Source: Cupriavidus phytohabitans
GTDB lineage: Bacteria > Pseudomonadota > Gammaproteobacteria > Burkholderiales > Burkholderiaceae
DNA: 64,000 bases
Direction: 5' to 3'
Assembly (NCBI RefSeq): GCF_000426345.1
Contig: NZ_AUFE01000006.1
Location: forward strand, 62,001 to 126,000
Each line of letters starts with the position of its first letter. The first letter of the stretch is position 1. Under the pieces are notes generated by a model. That model was given only the letters and a program-made list of their open reading frames with translations. It was not told the origin of the DNA and did no database searches. This document shows positions 19,507-28,415 of this stretch, piece by piece. A program made the position numbers and the translations under genes.

Positions 19507-20973
19507 ATGACTGAAGACATCCTCGTCAACATCACGCCCCAGGAGACGCGCGTTGCCATCGTGCAGCAGGCTGCCGTCCAGGAACTGCACGTCGAACGCA
19601 CGCTCACGCGCGGGCTGGTCGGCAATATCTACCTGGGCAAGGTAGTGCGCGTGCTGCCCGGCATGCAGTCCGCCTTCATCGACATCGGCCTGGAGCGCGC
19701 CGCGTTCCTGCACGTGGCCGATATCTGGCACCCGCGCGACAACGACCGCAACGGCGGCACCCCGCAGCTGGCGATCGAGAAGACCCTGTTCGAGGGCCAG
19801 GCGCTGATGGTGCAGGTGATCAAGGACCCGATCGGCACCAAGGGCGCGCGCTTGTCCACGCAGGTGAGCATCGCCGGGCGCACGCTGGTGTACCTGCCGC
19901 AGGATCCGCATATCGGCATTTCGCAGCGCATCGAAGGCGAAGTGGACCGTGAAGCGCTGCGCAGCCGCGTGCAGGGCCTGGTGCCAGCCGATGAGCGCGG
20001 CGGCTTTATCGTACGCACCATCGCGGAGGAAGCGACCGACGAGGAGCTTGGCAACGACATCGCCTACCTGCGCAAGATCTGGGGCACGATCCGCCAGAAC
20101 GCCACCACGCTGCCGGCGCCGGCGCTGCTCTACCAGGACCTGAACCTGGCCCAGCGCGTGCTGCGCGACTTCATCAACGACGCCACCGGCGTAATCCAGA
20201 TCGATTCGCGCGAGAACTACCAGATGCTGGTGGAGTTCGCCAAGGAGTACACGCCGGCAGTGCTGTCACGGCTGTCGCACTACACCGGCGAGCGCCCGAT
20301 CTTCGACCTGTTCAATATCGATGCCGAAATCGAGAAGGCGCTGTCGCGCCGGGTCGACCTGAAGTCGGGCGGCTACCTGATGATCGACCAGACCGAGGCG
20401 ATGACGACGATCGACGTCAACACCGGCGGTTATGTCGGCGCGCGCAACTTCGACGACACCATCTTCAAGACCAACCTGGAGGCGGCCCACACCATCGCGC
20501 GGCAACTGCGGCTGCGCAACCTCGGCGGCATCATCATCATCGATTTCATCGATATGGAGAATGTCGAGCACCGCGAAGCGGTGCTCTCCGAACTCAAGCG
20601 CGCGCTGTCGCGCGACCGCACCCGCATCACGGTCAACAACTTCTCGCAGCTCGGGCTGGTGGAGATGACACGCAAGCGCACGCGCGAGTCGCTGGCGCAC
20701 GTATTGTGCGAGCAATGTCCGGTATGCCAGGGAAAGGGACAGGTGAAGACGCCGCGCACCGCCTGCTACGACATCCTGCGCGAGATCATGCGCGAATCGC
20801 GCCAGTTCAATCCGCGCGAGTTCCGCATCCTGGCCTCGCAGGAAGTCATCGACCTGTTCCTGGAAGAGGAAAGCCAGCACCTGGCGATGCTGGGCGACTT
20901 CATCGGCAAGCCGATCTCCCTGCAGGTGGAATCGACCTTCCACCAGGAACAGTACGACATTATCCTGATGTAG
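19507..20973 (+). CDS. rng: Ribonuclease G
   Basis: Endoribonuclease of 488 residues that processes the 5' end of 16S rRNA and some mRNAs. The N-terminal S1-like segment includes YLGKVVRVLPGMQSAFIDIG. The catalytic metal aspartates lie in TTIDVNTGGY near 304 and IIIDFIDM near 347, and the Zn-link cysteines in CEQCPVC near 405. The long C-terminal scaffold of RNase E is absent, which identifies RNase G. Last gene of the run from nadD. Confidence 0.95.
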   Translation: MTEDILVNITPQETRVAIVQQAAVQELHVERTLTRGLVGNIYLGKVVRVLPGMQSAFIDIGLERAAFLHVADIWHPRDNDRNGGTPQLAIEKTLFEGQALMVQVIKDPIGTKGARLSTQVSIAGRTLVYLPQDPHIGISQRIEGEVDREALRSRVQGLVPADERGGFIVRTIAEEATDEELGNDIAYLRKIWGTIRQNATTLPAPALLYQDLNLAQRVLRDFINDATGVIQIDSRENYQMLVEFAKEYTPAVLSRLSHYTGERPIFDLFNIDAEIEKALSRRVDLKSGGYLMIDQTEAMTTIDVNTGGYVGARNFDDTIFKTNLEAAHTIARQLRLRNLGGIIIIDFIDMENVEHREAVLSELKRALSRDRTRITVNNFSQLGLVEMTRKRTRESLAHVLCEQCPVCQGKGQVKTPRTACYDILREIMRESRQFNPREFRILASQEVIDLFLEEESQHLAMLGDFIGKPISLQVESTFHQEQYDIILM

Positions 20974-21072
20974 GCCGGGCCTGACCCCATGATGCGGGAT
21001 GGTCCTACTCCTATTTCAACTTCGATCCGCTATAACTAAGCGAAGGTTGAGGGTTGCGAGAAGGAGTCCGGC

Positions 21073-21588
21073 ATGAACGCCACGAAACATGGGGCCTGTC
21101 TGCTGGCCGTCCTGCTGGGCACCGCCGCCTGCGTGCCGTTGCCGGTCGCGCAGCGCCGGCCGCCCCCGCCGCCCCCCGCCGCGCCCGTTGCCGAAGCGCC
21201 GCCCCCGAAGGCACGCGCGGCGCCGATCGCCCACAAGACCATCACCATTGCCGGCGCATGCAAGCGCACCGAGGAAGACGGCTTCCGCGAGGACGCGCTG
21301 ATGGACGTCACCGCCAACAAGGTGGAGGCGTTGACATGGAAACTGTGGGTGTCGCGGCGCGGCAGCTGCGAGTTCAACCTGGTGCAGTTCCGCCAGGTTC
21401 GCACGACGCCGCACATCGAACTGCACGCCATCGACGGCAGCCAGTGCAAGCTGCTGGTGTGGCAGGATCCGCGCCGCGTGACACTGGCGCATAACCGCTG
21501 CGAAAAATACTGTACGCCGGGCATCTACGAACAGGCCTGGCCGGTACTGTTCGACCCCAAGAGCGGAAACTGCGCCGAGGTGCGCTGA
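21073..21588 (+). CDS. Putative secreted lipoprotein of unknown function
   Basis: 171 residues beginning with a hydrophobic signal (CLLAVLLGTAAC), with Cys20 as a likely, slightly imperfect lipobox. A Pro/Ala-rich linker (RRPPPPPPAAPVAEAPPPKA) follows, then a small folded domain of about 110 residues with five cysteines (near 59, 97, 118, 137 and 141). These could form disulfides in the periplasm. A possible ribosome binding site (AAGGAG) lies 9 bases before the ATG. I do not recognise the domain. It stands alone, convergent with the next gene. Confidence 0.7.
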   Translation: MNATKHGACLLAVLLGTAACVPLPVAQRRPPPPPPAAPVAEAPPPKARAAPIAHKTITIAGACKRTEEDGFREDALMDVTANKVEALTWKLWVSRRGSCEFNLVQFRQVRTTPHIELHAIDGSQCKLLVWQDPRRVTLAHNRCEKYCTPGIYEQAWPVLFDPKSGNCAEVR

Positions 21589-21621
21589 GCTTCCCCGGCC
21601 CAGTTGCGCCTGTATTGCGGC

Positions 21622-22212
21622 CTACTTCCCCTTGGGCACGCGGCCCATCAGGTAGAACTCGTCGTTCGGGCGCATGCTGATGGTGTTGGCCATCCGGTTC
21701 GACAGCCCGAAGAACGCGGTGATCGCGGCGATGTCCCACGCGTCTTCGTCAGAAAACCCATGTTCGCGCAGCGCGGCAAAATCCGCGTCGCCGACTTCAT
21801 GCGACGCCTCGCACACCTTCATCGCAAAATCGAGCATGGCCCGCTGGCGTGGCGGGATATCGGCCTTCAGGTAGTTCACCGCGACCTGGTCCGCCACCAG
21901 CGGCTTCTTCTCGTAGATCCGCAGGATCGCGCCATGCGCCACCACGCAATATAGGCACTGGTTGGCGCCGGAAGTCGCCACCACGATCATCTCGCGGTCG
22001 CCCTTGGTCAGCCCGCCTTCCTTCAGCATCAGGGCGTCGTGATAGGCAAAGAAGGCGCGGAATTCGTCGGGGCGGTGTGCCAGCGCCAGGAAGACATTGG
22101 GGACAAAGCCGGCTTTGTCCTGGACTTCCAGGATGCGGGCGCGGATGTCGTCGGGGAGGTCCTTGAGGGCGGGAACGGGGTAGCGGCTGATGGGGAAAGC
22201 GGTGTCGGGCAT
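21622..22212 (-). CDS. Carboxymuconolactone decarboxylase / AhpD-like peroxidase-related protein
   Basis: 196-residue alpha-helical protein of the CMD/AhpD superfamily. The redox motif is CLYCVVAHG (C-x2-C followed by His) near residue 108, the signature of alkylhydroperoxidase-related enzymes. The C-terminal sequence WDIAAITAFFGLSNRMAN is typical of the peroxidase-related subgroup. A role in peroxide or organic hydroperoxide reduction is inferred from family. GGAGAC precedes the ATG. Monocistronic. Confidence 0.85.
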   Translation of the reverse strand: MPDTAFPISRYPVPALKDLPDDIRARILEVQDKAGFVPNVFLALAHRPDEFRAFFAYHDALMLKEGGLTKGDREMIVVATSGANQCLYCVVAHGAILRIYEKKPLVADQVAVNYLKADIPPRQRAMLDFAMKVCEASHEVGDADFAALREHGFSDEDAWDIAAITAFFGLSNRMANTISMRPNDEFYLMGRVPKGK

Positions 22213-22419
22213 GGTTGTCTCCTGTTGGCGATACGTTCTCGTCGACTTCGTCGACCCTAATTTTTGTATCTAGCGCTCCAAAGTTTACCGGATTGCAGGG
22301 CCAAGGCCGGGCACATGTTGCTCATGCATCTCAAAGCCAGATGTCGACTGGATAAGGCATACTACGTCCCTTCCTGAACAAGGCGAGCGCCCTTTGGCCG
22401 CATGCGCCATACCTTCCCG

Positions 22420-23406
22420 ATGAAACGTATTCTCATCGTCAAGCTGACCTCGCTGGGCGACATGGTGTTCACGCTGCCGCTGGTCGCCGACCTGCAGCGC
22501 GCATTCCCTGGGGTCAAGATCGACTGGATCGCAGATTCCTACTGCGCCGACGTGCCCCGCTGGAACCCCAGTATCGAACGTGTCATCGCTGCGCCGCTGC
22601 GCAACTTCAAGAAGGCACGCAGCTGGGCCGGGTTGCGGGAGATCTTCCGCGCACTGCGCGAATTGCGCCGCGAGAAGTACGATGCGGTGCTGGACGTCCA
22701 TGGCGTGTACAAGAGCGCGATCGTGACGCGGCTGGCGCGCACGCGACACCGGTGGGGCTATCCGGTGGCGGAGTTGGGCGAAAGTGGTGCGCGCTTCGGC
22801 TATAACCATGTGTTCCAGCCCGTGATCGAAGAGGATTGCGCCAGGCAGCGCATGCGCCGCGCGGTCAGCCGCGCTTTCGGCTATGAGCTCACAAAGGAAA
22901 TGCACTACGGACTGGAGATGTCCGGGGATACGCCCGCCTTCGCGGCGAAGGGCCAATACGCGATGCTGTTCCACGCCACCTCGAGCGAAGAGAAGAAATG
23001 GCCGATCGCTGACTGGATTGCCGTGGGCAGCGCAATCTCCGCACGCGGCCTGCGCGTGCTGGTGCCGTGGGGCAACGATGCCGAACGCAAGGAAGCCGAG
23101 ACTATCGCGGCGAGCGTGCCCGGTGCGGAAGTGATGCCGCGCCTCAGCATCACCGGGCTGGCCCAGGTGGTGGGCAGGTCGTCCCTGGTGGTTGGCATGG
23201 ACACGGGCTTCGTGCATATCGCGGATGCGATGCGCCGCCCGACCGTGCTGCTTTTCACGACGACCTCGCGCGAGTTGTATGGCGTCAACACGCCGGGCCG
23301 CGCGGTCTCGATGGGCGGGCATGGCGTGGTGCCGACGCGCGAGCAGGTGCTCGCGGCCATCGACGAAGTGATGGCGCAGCAGCCGCCGGTGGCGTCGCGC
23401 AGCTGA
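22420..23406 (+). CDS. waaC: LPS heptosyltransferase I (WaaC family)
   Basis: GT9 glycosyltransferase of 328 residues that transfers L-glycero-D-manno-heptose to the inner core Kdo at the inner face of the membrane. Typical features are KRILIVKLTSLGDMVFTLP at the N-terminus and VVGMDTGFVHIADAM (donor-binding loop) near 255. I chose ATG 22420 (MKRILIVK) over an ATG six codons earlier because family proteins start here. Its donor is made by hldE and hldD at 54.7-56.6 kb. Separated from msbA by a strong shared terminator. Confidence 0.92.
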   Translation: MKRILIVKLTSLGDMVFTLPLVADLQRAFPGVKIDWIADSYCADVPRWNPSIERVIAAPLRNFKKARSWAGLREIFRALRELRREKYDAVLDVHGVYKSAIVTRLARTRHRWGYPVAELGESGARFGYNHVFQPVIEEDCARQRMRRAVSRAFGYELTKEMHYGLEMSGDTPAFAAKGQYAMLFHATSSEEKKWPIADWIAVGSAISARGLRVLVPWGNDAERKEAETIAASVPGAEVMPRLSITGLAQVVGRSSLVVGMDTGFVHIADAMRRPTVLLFTTTSRELYGVNTPGRAVSMGGHGVVPTREQVLAAIDEVMAQQPPVASRS

Positions 23407-23428
23407 GCGGCTGCAAGCAGCGAAACCA

Positions 23429-23471
23429 AAAAAGGGGGCCGGCACGATACCCGACGTGCCGGCCCCTTTTT
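23429..23471. terminator. Strong bidirectional terminator between waaC and msbA
   Basis: GGGGCCGGCACG and CGTGCCGGCCCC pair over 12 bp with a 7-base loop. It is flanked by an A-run on the left and TTTTT on the right, so it should work on both strands. Confidence 0.85.
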
Positions 23472-23508
23472 CGTCATGGCCGCGGCAGGATCGCCGCGCC
23501 GCCGTCCC

Positions 23509-25284
23509 TTACTGGGTCGCGAACTGGATCCGGTGCAAACCGGCGTAGAGGCCGTTGGCCGCCAGCAGTTCGGCGTGGGTACCCTGCTCCGCGACGCGGC
23601 CGTGGTCGAGCACGGCGATACGGTCGGCATTCTCGATGGTCGACAGCCGGTGCGCGATCACCAGCGTGGTCCGGCCCTTCATCAGCTCTTCCAGCGCCGC
23701 CTGCACCTGGCGTTCCGATTCCGAATCCAGCGCGGAGGTGGCCTCGTCCAGGATCAGGATCGGAGCATTCTTGTAAAGCGCCCGGGCGATTGCCAGGCGC
23801 TGGCGCTGGCCACCGGACAGCTTCATGCCGTTGTCGCCGATATTGGTGTTGAGCCCGTCAGGCAACCCCTTGACGGTCTCGGTCAGGTACGCCGCCGCCA
23901 GCGCACGCTCCACGCGCGCGATGTCGATCTCGGTTTCGCCATGCGCGCCATACGCCACGTTAGCGGCGACCGTATCGTTGAACAGCACCACGTCCTGGCT
24001 GACAAAGGCGATCTGGTTGCGCAGGTCCTTCAATGCCAGATCGCCGAGCGGCGCGCCATCCAGCAGGATGCGCCCCTCGGTCGGGTCGAAGAAACGCGGC
24101 ACCAGGTTAACAAGCGTGGTCTTGCCGCTTCCCGACGGCCCCACCAGCGCCACCACCTCGCCCGGGCTCACGCGCAGGTCGATCTGCTGCAGCGCGGGCC
24201 GCTGTGCCTCGCCATAGCGGAAGCCGACGCCCTCGAAGGCCAGTTCGCCGCGCGCGCGGCCGATAGCCTTGCCACCATCCTGCGGCTCGATCGGCTCATC
24301 GATCAGCCGGAAGATCATCTCGGCGGCGGTAATACCGCGCGTCAGCGGCTGGTTGATGTCAGTCAGGTGCTTCAGCGGCGAGATCAGCAGCAGCATTGCC
24401 ATCACGAAGCCGGTAAAGCCGCCCACGGTGGTCTGGTTGCCCTGGGCCTGCACCATTGCAATGGTAATGATCACCGACAGTGCCAGCGCAGCCAGGAACG
24501 CAGTGACCGGCTGGTTCAAGCCGCCGGCCACCGCCATGCGCATCGAGTAATTCTTCAGCCGCTCGGCAACGGTGCGGAAGCGCGACAGCTCGTACTGCTC
24601 GCCGCCATGCAGCTTGACCACCTTGTAGCCGCCAACAGCCTCTTCCACCACATAGGCCGCGTTGTTGGTGTAGGTCTGGTGGTCGCGGTTGAGCTTGCGC
24701 AGCCGGCGGTTGATCTTCGACATCAGATAGCCGATCACCGGCAGGATCACCGCCACGATCAGCGTCAGGCGCCAGTTGGTATAGAAGAGGTAAATCAGCA
24801 GCGCCACGACCGTCAGGGAATCGCGCACCAGCGTGATGAACACACTGGTCAGGATCTGCAGCACCTGGTTGACCTCGAAGATTACCGCATTGATCAGCGA
24901 TGCCGCCGTGTTGCGGTGGAAGAACCCCGCCGGCGCATGCAGCAGGCGCTCGAACATCTGCATGCGCATCTTCAGCAGCACGCGGTTCGAGATCAGGTTC
25001 AGCAGATAGCCGGAAGCGAACTGCGCCACACCCCGGATCAGCGCCACGCCGGTCAGGATGGCAGGCACATGCCACAGCGTGCCGGCGTAGTCGCCACCGA
25101 AACCCTTGTCGAGCAAATCGTTGACGACCTTGGGGATCACCCCTTCACTGGCCGCGACCACCGCCATGGCGATGATGGCGCCGACAAAGACGCGCAGCTC
25201 GGGACGCAGGTAAGACCAGAGCCGGCTGGCCATGCTGGAGGGCACGGTGGCGCCGGGCGAGATGGGCGGTTTGGATGTGGTCAC
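23509..25284 (-). CDS. msbA: Lipid A export ABC transporter MsbA
   Basis: Half-transporter of 591 residues with six membrane helices (about 25-320) followed by an ATPase domain. The ATPase motifs are Walker [11 protein letters not shown], signature LSGGQRQR and Walker [15 protein letters not shown], with the H-loop in [13 protein letters not shown]. It flips lipid A-core across the inner membrane as a homodimer. Placed among core glycosyltransferases and ahead of waaC, which supports MsbA over other type I exporters. ATG 25284; later in-frame ATGs (MASRLWSYL) are less likely. Confidence 0.92.
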   Translation of the reverse strand: MTTSKPPISPGATVPSSMASRLWSYLRPELRVFVGAIIAMAVVAASEGVIPKVVNDLLDKGFGGDYAGTLWHVPAILTGVALIRGVAQFASGYLLNLISNRVLLKMRMQMFERLLHAPAGFFHRNTAASLINAVIFEVNQVLQILTSVFITLVRDSLTVVALLIYLFYTNWRLTLIVAVILPVIGYLMSKINRRLRKLNRDHQTYTNNAAYVVEEAVGGYKVVKLHGGEQYELSRFRTVAERLKNYSMRMAVAGGLNQPVTAFLAALALSVIITIAMVQAQGNQTTVGGFTGFVMAMLLLISPLKHLTDINQPLTRGITAAEMIFRLIDEPIEPQDGGKAIGRARGELAFEGVGFRYGEAQRPALQQIDLRVSPGEVVALVGPSGSGKTTLVNLVPRFFDPTEGRILLDGAPLGDLALKDLRNQIAFVSQDVVLFNDTVAANVAYGAHGETEIDIARVERALAAAYLTETVKGLPDGLNTNIGDNGMKLSGGQRQRLAIARALYKNAPILILDEATSALDSESERQVQAALEELMKGRTTLVIAHRLSTIENADRIAVLDHGRVAEQGTHAELLAANGLYAGLHRIQFATQ

Positions 25285-25341
25285 TGAATGTCTTTCTGTA
25301 TGAGTGCAGCGTCGGGGCTTGTCCGGCGTCTGGCCAGGCCT

Positions 25342-26115
25342 CTATCCCGGCCGCTTCTGCCGCGCTACGCGCAGGAAAGGCCGGACGAAGACCTGGAACA
25401 GGAATCGCTGGTAGACGTAGCGGCGCAGATAATAGCCGATGCTGCGCCGCGCCTTGTCGCTGGCATCGAGATCGGCACGATGGCCTTCCAGCGCGGAGTC
25501 CTGCGCCAGTTCGGTCAGCCCGATGCAATACGGGACCACGGCACGTACCGTCACCATGCCCTGCTTCTCGAAGGCAGACCAGTAGTCGGCAGCACACCAG
25601 ACCGGCTGCAGCCCCGCCAGCAGGCGCTCGGCCGCGGCCCGCGTCACCACATAGCCATGCGCCCGCCACCATTCGCCGTAGCGCCGCACCAGCTTGCGCC
25701 CGTGGCCAAGCGGCCGCGTGCCCCAGCGGGTGTACTTGTCAACGTGGGACAGCAGTACCACTTCCGCACGGTCCGGGTCGAGGCGGGCCTCGAGGTCGGC
25801 GAGTACCGCCGGCAGGTCATCGCCAAGCAAGGCGTCGTCCTCCAGCACCAGCGCAAATGCCGCGCCGTCCTCCAGCATCTGGCGGCATACGCCCAGGTGG
25901 CTCAGCGCGCACCCGACTTCGCCGCGGCTCATGGGCCGGTACCGCACCGCTGCCGCGGCCGCATCGTAGCGGCGCGCCACGTCGTGTTCAGGAAGCGCGC
26001 GCCCGTCCACGGCAGCAAAAACCTGGAACGGCACTCCAAGGCGTTCAAGCTGCGCGGAGATGCGTTGCCGGCGCGAGCCCGCGCTCGCCAGGTTGATGAC
26101 GTAGGCGCCGATCAT
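25342..26115 (-). CDS. GT25-family LPS glycosyltransferase
   Basis: 257 residues of the glycosyltransferase family 25 (LOS/LPS beta-galactosyltransferase type). The N-terminus AYVINLASAGSRRQRISAQL and the acidic motif LVLEDDALLGDDLPA near residue 93 are characteristic. Likely adds a core or O-chain sugar; substrate unknown. I chose ATG 26115 (MIGAYVINL): it overlaps the stop of the O-antigen ligase gene in an ATGA, indicating translational coupling. The longer upstream frame shadows that gene. Confidence 0.85.
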   Translation of the reverse strand: MIGAYVINLASAGSRRQRISAQLERLGVPFQVFAAVDGRALPEHDVARRYDAAAAAVRYRPMSRGEVGCALSHLGVCRQMLEDGAAFALVLEDDALLGDDLPAVLADLEARLDPDRAEVVLLSHVDKYTRWGTRPLGHGRKLVRRYGEWWRAHGYVVTRAAAERLLAGLQPVWCAADYWSAFEKQGMVTVRAVVPYCIGLTELAQDSALEGHRADLDASDKARRSIGYYLRRYVYQRFLFQVFVRPFLRVARQKRPG

Positions 26116-27407
26116 GCCGCCACCGCCCGTGCGCCCGGCCGTGCCGGCAGCTCCGGTGCCTCGCGCTGCGCGACCACGATGGCGAAGCAGGTCGCGATCA
26201 TCAGCGTGTAGAAGGCATTGGTCATGGCGATGAAGAACATCGCTTCGGTCAGCCCGAACAGCAGGAAGCCGATGCTGATGGCGAGCCCCATGGTGGCAGC
26301 GGTGCGTGTGACCATGTCGCGGCTGCGCAGATGGCGCAGGAAAAAGCCTGCCGGCACGAGGTATAGCGCAAGTACCGCAAGCACCCCGGGAATCCCCTGC
26401 GTTGCCGCGATGTACAGCACATCGTTGTGCGAGTGCGCGAACTGGGTGGTTGCAGGCGTGATGAATCCGCTTGCTGCCATGGCCTTGAGGTTGGCCTCGA
26501 ATGCGTCCGGTCCCACGCCAGTCATCGGGTGCGTTTCCAGCATGCGCAGCGAGGCCTTCCACAGCTGCAGGCGCCAGCCCTCCGACGTATCCAGCCCGCG
26601 GTGCGTCACTACGGCCGCATCGATGCCCGGTGACGAGACCGCGGCATTGAGATTGGCGACCGCCTCATTCACACGCTTGCGGACGACATCGCTGCAGTAT
26701 CCGGCTACCGCCATGCCTCCCACCAGGACCGCCAGCAAAGCGGCGCGGGCGCGGATGGTCCATTTGCGCATGATGGTGATCGCGATCAGCAGCAGCACGG
26801 GGATGGCGAGCCAGCCGCCACGTGTCGCACTGGCATACGACGTATAGACCCCGGCCGCGCCGGCCAGCAATTTGGGAGCCATCGAAAGCCATTGGCCGCG
26901 CCGGTCCCATCCAATCGAAATCATGGCCAGCATCCCCATCAGCAGAGACAGATTGGAAAAGGGAATGATGTTGTTGATGCCGACATGGTCCGGCCGGCCG
27001 CCGGCGGTTGCCGTGTATATCCAGATCGCCGAAACGATGGCACCCACCACCAGTCCCCATTGCACGGCCTGCAGCGCACGCCGGTCGAGCAGTGCGAGGC
27101 CCCAGGCCAGCAGCCCGAACAAGGCGAAGCGCAGGTAGAGATAGGGCAGGTCCATGCCATCGCCGCTGACTACCTGGCGCAGCAGGAAGGCCGCCGGCAA
27201 GGCCGCCATCGCCGCCGCCACCGCCCAATGCTCGCGCAGCATCGTCCCCCAGGCGCACAGGCTGGCGCGGGGCTGCACGGCCAGCGCCAACACGCACCAC
27301 AGCAGCAGGAAGCTGAAACCGGCATTGGCCGCCGAAGGATAGGTCAGCAGCAGGATGGGAAAGGAGATCAGTGCGGCACATGCCACCAGGGAGAAGACTT
27401 TTTCCAT
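26112..27407 (-). CDS. O-antigen ligase (WaaL/Wzy-C family)
   Basis: Polytopic inner-membrane protein of about 431 residues with around 11 hydrophobic segments. The Wzy_C region shows ATRGGWLAIP, a large periplasmic loop with WRLQLWKASLRMLETHPMTGVGPDAFE, and the conserved HSHNDVLYIAATQGIPG. It should join O-chains to lipid A-core in the periplasm. The start is unsure: ATG 27407 (MEKVFSLVA) is used, with ATG 27440 eleven codons upstream as the alternative; neither has a clear ribosome binding site. The frame stays open far upstream, but that part overlaps the opposite-strand GT2 gene. Coupled to the GT25 gene. Confidence 0.85.
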   Translation of the reverse strand: MEKVFSLVACAALISFPILLLTYPSAANAGFSFLLLWCVLALAVQPRASLCAWGTMLREHWAVAAAMAALPAAFLLRQVVSGDGMDLPYLYLRFALFGLLAWGLALLDRRALQAVQWGLVVGAIVSAIWIYTATAGGRPDHVGINNIIPFSNLSLLMGMLAMISIGWDRRGQWLSMAPKLLAGAAGVYTSYASATRGGWLAIPVLLLIAITIMRKWTIRARAALLAVLVGGMAVAGYCSDVVRKRVNEAVANLNAAVSSPGIDAAVVTHRGLDTSEGWRLQLWKASLRMLETHPMTGVGPDAFEANLKAMAASGFITPATTQFAHSHNDVLYIAATQGIPGVLAVLALYLVPAGFFLRHLRSRDMVTRTAATMGLAISIGFLLFGLTEAMFFIAMTNAFYTLMIATCFAIVVAQREAPELPARPGARAVAA

Positions 27408-27617
27408 CCCTGTAAATCGGGACAAATGTGCTCTTATCATCAAGTTCGCGATTGGAGAAAACGGCGCCGGGGCAAGGCTGGCTGGCCTGCGGCAACCCTC
27501 AGGCGGCGCCGGGACCACTGCGCCGGTGCGGTAGAATACGCGATCTTCCATCAGCGCCGGCTGTTGGCGACGCCGGCGGCTCGTCGGTATGCCCGACAGG
27601 GGTGCCGCCCATACTCC

Positions 27618-28388
27618 ATGAAAGTCTCGGCCGTCATCATTACCAGGAATGAAGCTCACAATATCGGGGCTTGCCTCGACAGCGTATCCTGGTGCGAAGA
27701 GGCGATTATAGTGGATTGGGCAAGCTCGGATGACACGGTGGCCATTGCGCGTGCTGCCGGCGCCACTGTGATCCAGACCGACGACTGGCCGGGATTCGGC
27801 CCGCAAAAGAACCGCGCGGTCAATTCCGCCAAGGGCGACTGGATTCTCAGTCTGGATGCCGACGAGCGCGTCACGCCTGCGCTGCGCGATGAAATCCTGC
27901 GGCATATCGCCCGGCCCGATGCCCAGGCCCTGGCCCTGCCGCGCCTGTCCGCGTTCTGCGGCACCTTCGTGCGCCATGCCGGCTGGTATCCGGACTATGT
28001 CACGCGCGTGTTCCGCAACGGCCGCGGCCGCTTCACCGAAGACCTGGTCCATGAACACCTGAAGGTGGACGATCCTGTGACCCGCTTGCGCGAGCCGCTG
28101 ATCCACTACAGCTACCGTTCGTTGTCGGACGTGCTGCGCAAGATCGACAGCTACTCCAGCGCCGGTGCGCAGCAGGCCTTCGCGCGCGGCAAGCGCAGCT
28201 CGGTGGCTTCGGCCGCGGGCCACGGTCTGTGGGCGTTCATCCGCACCTACGTGTTCAAGCGCGGCTTCCTCGATGGCAGCGCGGGTTTCGGCGTCGCGCT
28301 GATGAACGCGCAGGCGAGCTACTACAAGTACGCGAAGCTCGCGCTGCTGCACGCCGCGGACAGCGCCCGGGTACGCGGTGAAGCCTGA
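27618..28388 (+). CDS. GT2-family LPS core glycosyltransferase (WaaE/KdtX-like)
   Basis: 256 residues with the GT2 fold. N-terminal KVSAVIITRNEAHNIGACLDSV, the WASSDDTVAIAR segment and the DxD-type LSLDADERVTP near 85 are visible. HAGWYPDYVTRVFRNGRGRF resembles WaaE-type beta-1,4-glucosyltransferases of LPS core. ATG 27618 is preceded by few purines. Divergent from the ligase and GT25 genes, and 27 bases before the next glycosyltransferase. Confidence 0.85.
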   Translation: MKVSAVIITRNEAHNIGACLDSVSWCEEAIIVDWASSDDTVAIARAAGATVIQTDDWPGFGPQKNRAVNSAKGDWILSLDADERVTPALRDEILRHIARPDAQALALPRLSAFCGTFVRHAGWYPDYVTRVFRNGRGRFTEDLVHEHLKVDDPVTRLREPLIHYSYRSLSDVLRKIDSYSSAGAQQAFARGKRSSVASAAGHGLWAFIRTYVFKRGFLDGSAGFGVALMNAQASYYKYAKLALLHAADSARVRGEA

Positions 28389-28415
28389 CGCCCCACCCTC
28401 TCACTGCATCCACCG

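Noticed and set aside
26892..27617. Long plus-strand frame ahead of the GT2 gene
   Set aside because: It is antisense to the O-antigen ligase and has Gln/Arg/His-rich composition typical of a shadow frame in high-GC DNA.
27408..28352. Extension of the O-antigen ligase frame to 746 residues
   Set aside because: The added N-terminal part mirrors the GT2 gene on the other strand and has no ligase-like features.
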